From assembly GCA_963978545.1 (NCBI GenBank), contig OZ021726.1:50637959-50701958 (forward strand): a stretch of 64,000 bases of DNA, given 5' to 3'. The DNA is from Linyphia triangularis (Eukaryota > Arthropoda > Arachnida > Araneae > Linyphiidae). The notes under the pieces were generated by a model. That model saw only the letters and a list, made by a program, of their open reading frames with translations, had not been told where the DNA came from and did not search any database. Shown here piece by piece: positions 59,577 through 64,000 of the stretch (its first letter is position 1; every line of letters begins with the position of its first letter). Made by a program: the position numbers and the translations under genes.

Positions 59577-61074
59577 GTGAAATAATGCTCCTCAAGAGAA
59601 AATCTTTTTCTGAGATTTTAATTGTTAATTATTTAATTTTTTGAAAATTCGCGGTTTTTTGTCACTATTGAAAAATGCTTTGAAAAGATTGTCTGTGTTA
59701 AGAACCTATGACAGCTTTAAAAGAAATATCCCTAATTTTTTTTTTAATTATCTCTAATACTTTTGAAATTGATCATAAATTTTTTAGAATTGATCCTAAA
59801 TTTTTTTTAATTTTCCCTAAAATTTTCTGAAATTATCCCTAACATTCCTGAAATTTTTGTGATTATCCCTAAAATTCCAACCTAAATTTTTTAGAAAACT
59901 CACTGTGCACCCTGGACTTGCAATAAAAGGGAGTATGAATATATCCTTGATAGTGTAACTTTTGATATGATGGAAGAATTATTTCTGTCGTAGATTGTTA
60001 TCAAGAATATCACCACTTAGAATAATGAAATTTAGTGGCAAAAAATGGTATATAAACAGTCCAAAAGCTGTATAAATGCATTCTAGAAACCGAAATTCAT
60101 CAGTGATATGTGCCCATATTGATTTTCCAATAAGCAATATGCTCTTATTTAATATTTCTAAAAAATCTTTTGGTAAGTTAAAATGATTTCTGACACAATT
60201 TACATGGTTGTTGAAATATCCAACATATTTGCTCATAACTTGATTATAGATCAAATGTCAAAATAGGATACTTATCAAATCGTTTGCATTGAAACTAATT
60301 CTGAAAAATTCCAAATTTGGTTTCGACTCTTAGTTTATTCTTTTATTATTATGACTGAATTTTTAAAAAAATATGTCTTACATAAAATAAAAGTTGTAAG
60401 TGTTATGACAGATGCAGTTTATTGGCAAATCAAAAAAATATGTACAATATTTGAATATGTATATAATTTGCTAAGAAATATTTTAAAGCTGACACACAAA
60501 CGCAAAATAAAGGCATTGATTTTACCTTCATGTTTGGTTTCCAATTTATTAGTTCTGGATTAAAAATGAAGCTGAATATTCTTAACAAGTAGATTCAGAA
60601 TTTTAATTACATTTCTCAGGATAACAAAATTATTATTTTGCATTTTTATCCTTAAACTATTTTGAATTGAACTATTGCAACTACTTTAAAGTGACTAGAA
60701 TTGCTGAAAGTATTTTTTTACCTGCATTAGTTGAAAGTCTAGCTGCTTATAAGATTTATTTTCTTTTTTTGAATTTCATATTTTGCTGAACTGTATCAAT
60801 TTAATTAATATAAAAAAATATCATAAATTTAAATGTTCTTTTTGTACTTAAAACTGGATCAAATATTTTCCTTTTATAAATTATTGCTTTGTCTAATATT
60901 TTAGCTTTCTTACAATTTAAAATTTTTATTATAAATAATATTTTGTCTTTCTAAAATTTATTTTGTAGCCAATAGAAAAGATTTTAGACTATTGTGAGAA
61001 AATTCACTCTCAACATTTAAATGAATATATATTCATCAATTCAGCAAAAGCAGCTGTGGAATTCCAAAAACCTG
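40595..61074 (+). CDS. LRPPRC / bicoid stability factor homologue, 5' ten exons
   Basis: Mitochondrial pentatricopeptide-repeat RNA-binding protein. In animals the family stabilises mitochondrial mRNAs with SLIRP; this role is family knowledge. Exons are 40,595-40,728, 40,859-41,064, 44,226-44,345, 45,028-45,149, 47,355-47,413, 49,642-49,728, 50,346-50,384, 55,082-55,268, 58,636-58,812 and 60,969-61,074. All joins keep frame, giving about 412 codons. Residues 1-32 are basic with no acidic residues, as in a mitochondrial targeting peptide. PPR helices are visible from about residue 110, most clearly FNSLLRVYVENN, VFNALIKGHMKAKD and YTNLACGYAELGKIEEI. The order and content follow the N-terminal third of vertebrate LRPPRC. 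Introns end GT-AG except the last donor, which appears to be GC. The usual family length is about 1,300 residues or more, so the remainder is beyond the window. Confidence 0.88.
40859..41064 (+). CDS. LRPPRC exon 2
   Basis: Acceptor TTTGTTTGTTTTAG; donor CAGG|GTAAAT. The phase matches exon 1 (GG|A codon). Ends in SVENVLSMIIDQG, where the helical repeat region begins. Confidence 0.85.
41233..41518. repeat. Two-copy tandem duplication (~143 bp) in LRPPRC intron 2
   Basis: Both copies contain GTACTTGATACAAAT, a CTACAAGTATA segment, AAAAAAGTCGACAA and ATGCAGTGT, at about 85-90% identity by eye. No coding meaning is inferred; the frames at 41,116 and 41,247 arise from it. Confidence 0.8.
42347..42524 (+). 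mobile_element. tRNA-derived SINE (family 1, copy A) in LRPPRC intron 2
   Basis: Starts GCCGATCAAACGGTATAG, has an A box in TAGTGGTTAGCGTGC and a perfect B box GGTTCGAGTCC, then a tRNA-unrelated body ending near AACAACCAG. A 13-bp target duplication TATACTCTAAATT flanks it (42,334-42,346 and 42,525-42,537). Copy B at 47,655 is highly similar, so the family was recently active. Confidence 0.88.
42538..44225. other. Remainder of LRPPRC intron 2
   Basis: AT-rich intron sequence with no gene. The segment 43,290-43,672 is one copy of a dispersed repeat (CCTAAAATT words, CCTCCAAA, AGAAAACTCACTGCACCCC) whose partner lies at 59,392-59,915. Confidence 0.5.
43290..43672. repeat. Dispersed repeat, copy 1 (intron 2)
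   Basis: Shares with 59,392-59,915 a series of blocks in the same order: CCTAAAATT runs, TTTTCCTCCAAAA, AGAGAAAATCTTTT-like, GCTTTAAAAGAA(G/A)TATCC, and AGAAAACTCACTG near the end. Family unknown. Confidence 0.6.
44226..44345 (+). CDS. LRPPRC exon 3
   Basis: Acceptor CTTTTTATAG, donor CTAG|GTAAAA, phase 1 at both ends. Encodes GLYLLRTCAIMF...IIWRKLQNLG, corresponding to the LLLLRSC and IWDTLQKLG segment of vertebrate LRPPRC. Confidence 0.88.
45028..45149 (+). CDS. LRPPRC exon 4 (PPR repeat)
   Basis: Acceptor TTTTTTGCAG, donor AAG|GTAAAA. Encodes a PPR unit (FDVAHFNSLLRVYVENN) followed by FSPSEFLATMENHKVEPN, closely matching the family. Confidence 0.9.
45150..47354. other. LRPPRC intron 4
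   Basis: AT-rich with no gene recognised. A weakly tRNA-like stretch near 46,490-46,560 was considered and not accepted. GTGGGGAACATCTGACAAACC near 47,004 recurs as GTGGGGAACATTTGTCAACC near 47,243, so part of this intron is a diverged local repeat. Confidence 0.4.
47355..47413 (+). CDS. LRPPRC exon 5
   Basis: A 59-base exon encoding ITFMYLLDKYANDGNISGA, the first helix pair of a PPR unit. Acceptor CTCATTCTAG, donor CTAG|GTAAGA. Ends mid-codon. Confidence 0.88.
47655..47830 (+). mobile_element. tRNA-derived SINE (family 1, copy B) in LRPPRC intron 5
   Basis: Same family as 42,347-42,524. It has GTATAGTGGTTAGCGTGCTG (A box) and GGTTCGAGTCC (B box), and ends AATACAACCAA. A 14-bp target duplication CCAAGGTTAAATTG flanks it (47,641-47,654 and 47,831-47,844). 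It is not a functional tRNA, since the 3' half is unrelated to tRNA. Confidence 0.88.
47845..49641. other. Remainder of LRPPRC intron 5
   Basis: No gene. Contains a two-copy ~120-bp tandem duplication (about 48,735-48,935) with GGAAATTC, CCATCTCCCTGA and TTTTCATTTCTTTT in each copy. A stretch near 48,230-48,480 twice uses TTCAGTAGATCT(C/A)AA, a sign of old repeats. Confidence 0.45.
49642..49728 (+). CDS. LRPPRC exon 6 (PPR repeat)
   Basis: Completes the previous PPR unit (EVLQFMKDKGLPINEAVFNA is its junction with the next). Acceptor TTTTTTTTAG, donor GCAAA|GTGAGT. Confidence 0.88.
50346..50384 (+). CDS. LRPPRC exon 7 (39-nt small exon)
   Basis: Encodes DTSGARDILEVM, the second helix of a PPR unit. 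Flanked by TTTTTCCAG and AA|GTAATT. In frame with exons 6 and 8. A 39-base exon could be skipped without a frame shift. Confidence 0.82.
50385..53929. other. LRPPRC intron 7, first part
   Basis: AT-rich with a long T run (52,229-52,251) and A runs. Related CTGCTCCAAAA / GCGCCAAA motifs occur near 50,860-50,930 and 52,410-52,480, probably ends of one or two old repeats. No gene recognised. Confidence 0.4.
53930..54075 (+). pseudogene. BED-finger-like transposase relic
   Basis: One frame gives AWLEAYVWDPHFARYTSCAK, and after a frame break the next gives GKETALKNHVKVKKHMDLV. Together these resemble in outline the zinc-finger start of DNA-transposon proteins (WL...D...A.C..C, then ALxxHxxxKKH). 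The second Cys of the pair and the reading frame are damaged, and no catalytic domain follows. Described as separate segments, not reconstructed. Confidence 0.4.
54076..55081. other. LRPPRC intron 7, last part
   Basis: AT-rich, no recognised gene. May include decayed remainder of the transposon whose finger domain lies just upstream. Confidence 0.35.
55082..55268 (+). CDS. LRPPRC exon 8
   Basis: Acceptor ATTACTTATAG, donor AAG|GTAATC. Encodes LPSAETYTNLACGYAELGKI and the following helices, matching the EKGDIDHVKQ-type segment of the family. Confidence 0.88.
55269..56985. other. LRPPRC intron 8, first part
   Basis: No recognised gene. A frame at 56,392-56,631 follows an acceptor-like TTCTTCTTACAG but has no family match and is not needed, because exons 8 and 9 join in phase. 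A small inverted repeat ATTATCCTGG / CCAGGATAAT lies near 56,034-56,082. Confidence 0.4.
56986..58530 (-). mobile_element. Tc1-like transposon relic, ~1.55 kb, in LRPPRC intron 8
   Basis: The ends are inverted repeats: CACCCTGTCCCAAAAATTTA at the left, and the reverse complement of the right end reads CAGCCTGTTCCAAAAATATA. TA lies at both flanks, as expected for Tc1/mariner. On the minus strand, broken coding sequence includes EISKEEIIKNLDLKF (N-terminal side, near 58,140) and an open segment at 57,720-57,920 with LSTIFSDEKSGTW, matching the IFSDEK motif that carries the second catalytic Asp. Several stops make it inactive. Confidence 0.85.
57720..57920 (-). pseudogene. Tc1-like transposase fragment
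   Basis: The longest open piece of the transposase in the surrounding relic. It contains KTGRLNGAKKMM and WLSTIFSDEKSG, corresponding to the segment of Tc1 transposases around the second Asp of the DD(E/D) triad. Upstream and downstream pieces are interrupted by stops. Confidence 0.75.
58636..58812 (+). CDS. LRPPRC exon 9
   Basis: Acceptor TATTTTCAG, donor AAA|GTAAGG, phase 0 at both ends. Includes LEEVAYKLLLVIASREDSN, matching the vertebrate EDVALQILLACPVSKED segment. Confidence 0.88.
58813..60968. other. LRPPRC intron 9
   Basis: AT-rich. Holds the dispersed repeat at 59,392-59,915 and a (CA)n-(A)n tract. A minus-strand frame at 59,979-60,254 reads smoothly (HVNCVRNHFNLPKDFLEI) but matches nothing I know. 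Confidence 0.4.
59392..59915. repeat. Dispersed repeat, copy 2 (intron 9)
   Basis: Partner of 43,290-43,672. It additionally contains a (CA)n/(A)n insertion near 59,539-59,576 and extra AATTATCCCTAA-type units, so its 3' half is internally repetitive. Confidence 0.6.
60969..61074 (+). CDS. LRPPRC exon 10 (last seen; GC donor)
   Basis: Acceptor TTATTTTGTAG. Starts PIEKILDYCEKIHSQHLN, matching the vertebrate PVEKLTDYCKKLKEV segment. The exon seems to end CCTG|GCAAGT, a strong GC-type donor; reading through meets a stop within a few codons. The next exon was not found before 64,000. Confidence 0.78.
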
Positions 61075-63200
61075 GCAAGTGTTTATTTTGTTAAGAAATT
61101 AAATTATCGCTCCAATGAATTCTTATACAAAACAGTTCATTTCTTATACAAAATTGTACTTAAAGAATGAGTGAGCTGCATGCATACAATGTTTATCGAT
61201 GTTTAATTAAAGTATTATATTGCTTAAATGTGGGGTTATTTTAACAATTCTTCAAATAGCTTTATCTTTCTGCTCTGGTGTATTTTGTCTGCCTGCTTAT
61301 CTCCAGTGTGTAAGGGCACTGTTGTTCTCATATTTTAATGAATTTTATGGTATATTCCATATTTACCAATTTTTTTCTAAACAGGACTAACCCATAGTTA
61401 TATCAGCATATCCCAAACTTAGGCTTATAACTCGACTGTGGGTTGTTACTCTATTTTGATACGTTGTAAAAAGATCTTGACCAAGCCTAAAATATGATAG
61501 TTTTGAAATACTTCAAAGATTTATAATTGAAAATAATATAACTGTTTCTAATGGCATAATTATTTCATGTCTCAAAACATTTGAATGCTTTGAAAGAAAA
61601 TTTTAACTATTACTGTACTGAAGAAATTGAAGACTGCCAAGAAAATAAACTGGATTGCTCATTAGGGTGGTTCGAAAAAATCAAATTTTGAATTTCCAAA
61701 ATGCTTGCTTGTTAGAAAGTTGCATTTTATTGTTTTAATGAAGTACACACAATTTTAATCTTCTGTTTAACTTTTTGGGCCTTCCCAGTGACCTTGAATT
61801 ATTTAATTTTGTAGGAAAAAACCTGTATTTTTTTATCCTTTATTTTGATAATAAGTTTTGTTATGGATAATCCTGACTGAAAAAAAAGTTCTTATAAAAA
61901 TGTAATATTGATATAAAAAATAAAAAATTGTCATTCATTGACATCTTATTTTGCCTCAACTACCTTGTAATAAGAAATTTCTTAAGATTATACATTAGGG
62001 TGGATTGAAAAAAAAAATATTCAAAGTAATATCTTCTGTTGGACCTTGAAATATCAATTGTTTTAGAAAGACATGTAGTCCATATCTCTAATTACAAAAA
62101 AATTTCAGTGATAATGATAAGCCTGGGTGAAAAAAGTGCTTCTGTTAATAGTCCGGGAGCAAATGTAATCCCGTAGGCCACTTCATGATGCAAACATGTG
62201 GGTGGTGTCATTCGCTTCATATTAATGCATAGAAAATGAATTCCGATGGTGGGTATCTGGCATCCAGGTATGAGTGGCGCTACAGTCGAAAATCCAAAAT
62301 GGCCGCCTCCTTATCATCTAACGTAGGTTTTTGCCGAATAATGGCTTTCCAGCTCATTTTATCAACTAGTTGACAATTAAAAAACTTGTCGGAAATAAAA
62401 TTTCCTTTCCAATGGTATATAACACATGTATGTTAGGTAAAATTCACAATGACCGCTGGATCACATTTTTAAGTACGTTTTTCAGGTTGATTGGTTGGTT
62501 TGTGCGCTCAATGACATATATTTGTGCACAATAATGGCTAATCAGTCCGGGACCTTCAACTTAACGTGGATGCCGAACTACAAATAAATTCCATGCCTAA
62601 TCCGGTACTCTTAGCATTCAAAGTTAGAACTCTGACCACACAGCCATCAAGTGGACAGAACTTTTTTCAGAATAATAGCTTCTCAGTGCGCTTTATACAC
62701 TGTAGGAAATAAAATGACTTTTATAATGGTATATCTACCTAAGTCAAAATTCAAGAAGGCCGCAACATCACCATTGCCTGAACGTCTTTTCAGAATAATA
62801 GCTTTCGGGTGCGCTATCTGAGTATGTTGATTATTAGAAAACTTTTTGGAAATAAAAAAGCTTTCTGACAGTAATAGACCTTTACATTATCAATTCAAGA
62901 TTTAAATTTCAAAAGGACACCATTAGTGGTCACCTCTTTGAGACTCTAATAATAGTTCCCATATTATATTGTAAGATAAATGAACATCACGGACAGTTAA
63001 TATTTACAGATTGGGCAATAGAATAAAGCATTGACACTTTTGACAAGTACAACAGACTGATAATAAACTACGGCAGTTCAAAATTGATACGACAAAGATT
63101 TTAATACTTGGAATGTAAATGTTACAGAAGAATGTAACAGTGTAATAGTTTTTGTTATATGTAACAAATGGTGTAAACAATATTAAGATTGTCCTTATCA
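61075..63200. other. Downstream DNA, probably LRPPRC intron 10
   Basis: No exon recognised. ATTAGGGTGGTTCGAAAAAA near 61,662 and ATTAGGGTGGATTGAAAAAA near 61,994 are two direct copies of a sequence resembling a transposon end. The SINE at 62,492 lies here. GAATAATAGCTT-type words recur near 62,335, 62,680 and 62,805, suggesting a degenerate repeat. Confidence 0.4.
62492..62657 (-). mobile_element. tRNA-derived SINE copy (family 2, copy 2)
   Basis: Diverged copy of the element at 3,723-3,890, in the same orientation, sharing TGCACAATAATGGCTAATCA and CACACAGCCATCA. Its B box is more eroded than in copy 1. Confidence 0.55.
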
Positions 63201-64000
63201 TTAAGTTAAATTAACATCTTCATCCTCCCCATTATCATTCATCATCAGGTCAACAATAACAGTATAGTCACATAAGTCATCATCTCCACCACATGAGCAC
63301 ATCTCTGTGCAAGGCAGATTGGTGAAAATGCATCTGCAGGGAAGGGCACACCGATGCTTCAGACAGGAGCATTTAGTCAACTCTAAAAGCCCGTGCGGAG
63401 CACAAGGTTCTGGACACGTAATAGGCTCAAATTTCCCATTGATAAGTGACCAGCCAAAATCAATAGGTTGAGGTATGTCAGGATGCGGTCGAGTATCTTG
63501 TGTCCAAATCATTGCTTGTTAGTGTGCACGCAAAAGACATGGACAGAAAGATGCTTTTGTTGGTGCAAGATGTTCCCCAGTCTTTTGGGGTTTTTTTAGT
63601 GAAGAGCCACCATCTTACCTCCCCAATGACCGATATTTGTCATTTTAGTTCGTGGTACATACACCTGACAAACAAATGTCTCCAACTTTGGTAACATTTC
63701 TGTGGAAATGGTTTCAGAATGACCCATAAGGCCCAGTGCAGCTATAATGTTATCACTAGCTGCATATAAAGCATTCTACCATATAATATTTCCTTTTTCA
63801 GCAAATGATCCTGTGAAATCAGCACCAAAAGGGGACTGAAGTCCTGCTAATTCTGAAGCCTTATTGCACCCTAGCATGTCAGATTGGCTTAAGATGAATT
63901 TAAATTTTGTTTCTGCTACTACCCACTATAATGCTGGATTCTCTTGTAAGCATTGGATATCTCCGAAGAGCAAGTACTAATACATCTATGTCTGGAGAGT
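63201..64000 (-). pseudogene. CXC-domain mobile-element-type gene, decayed, partial
   Basis: On the minus strand, coding enters from the right edge. Traces include DVLVLALRRYP, SIIVGSSRNK, GADFTGSFAEKGNI, ASDNIIAALGLMG, LETFVCQVYVPR and RWWLFTKK. They end in an open 103-codon frame (63,512-63,201) with FGWSLINGKFEPI and the Cys-rich run CSCLKHRCALPCRC...CTEMCSC, a Tesmin/TSO1-like CXC pattern. This order matches a family of multi-copy uncharacterised proteins in arthropods and other animals that look transposon-associated (from memory). Stops and frame shifts between 63,520 and 63,900 show it is decayed. It is antisense to LRPPRC and probably sits in its intron. Confidence 0.7.

Noticed and set aside
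59979..60254. 91-codon minus frame in LRPPRC intron 9
   Set aside because: It reads smoothly but shows no recognised motif and no supporting splice or start context. Left unannotated as a gene.

Overview
The window is AT-rich, intron-bearing, repeat-laden eukaryotic DNA. It looks like an arthropod and possibly a chelicerate such as a spider. That guess rests on the LRPPRC-type gene with multi-kilobase introns, tRNA-derived SINEs, and a gypsy-type gag with a long coiled-coil start. The species cannot be fixed from sequence alone. There are no operons, CRISPR arrays or prokaryotic signals.

Layout. (1) 1-8.8 kb is AT-rich intergenic DNA with small duplications, perfect hairpins and one SINE. 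(2) 8.8-9.7 kb holds a single-exon C2H2 zinc-finger gene on the + strand. (3) 9.7-13.8 kb is intergenic. (4) 13,823-34,336 is the most striking object: a 20.5-kb palindromic unit with arms of about 6.3 and 6.6 kb, matching termini, and a TGTGTG duplication on both outer sides. Each arm carries a terminal field of TGACGTCA palindromes, a 31-bp minisatellite, two MITE-like units, a short decayed ORF, a long satellite of about 110-bp units, a promoter-like motif cluster, and an 83-codon open frame. The central 7.7 kb holds a decayed, 3'-truncated gypsy-type retroelement, a (TA)n tract and a hAT-type element. (5) 34.5-40.2 kb holds two further hAT-type elements with 8-bp target duplications. (6) From 40.6 kb rightwards is the 5' part of an LRPPRC (bicoid stability factor-like) gene on the + strand. 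Ten exons were reconstructed (about 412 codons); the rest of the gene lies beyond the window or was not seen. Its introns carry two young SINE copies, a Tc1-like relic, a BED-finger transposase relic and local duplications. (7) 63.2-64 kb is a decayed CXC-domain, mobile-element-type gene on the minus strand, running off the right edge.

Only two host genes are well supported: the zinc-finger gene (probable nuclear DNA-binding protein) and LRPPRC (mitochondrial RNA-binding PPR protein). Most of the remaining recognisable content is mobile DNA, much of it in the 27 kb upstream of LRPPRC. The giant inverted-repeat unit is the best candidate for something undescribed: it has mobile-element hallmarks, but I recognise no transposase, polymerase or capsid gene of its own.
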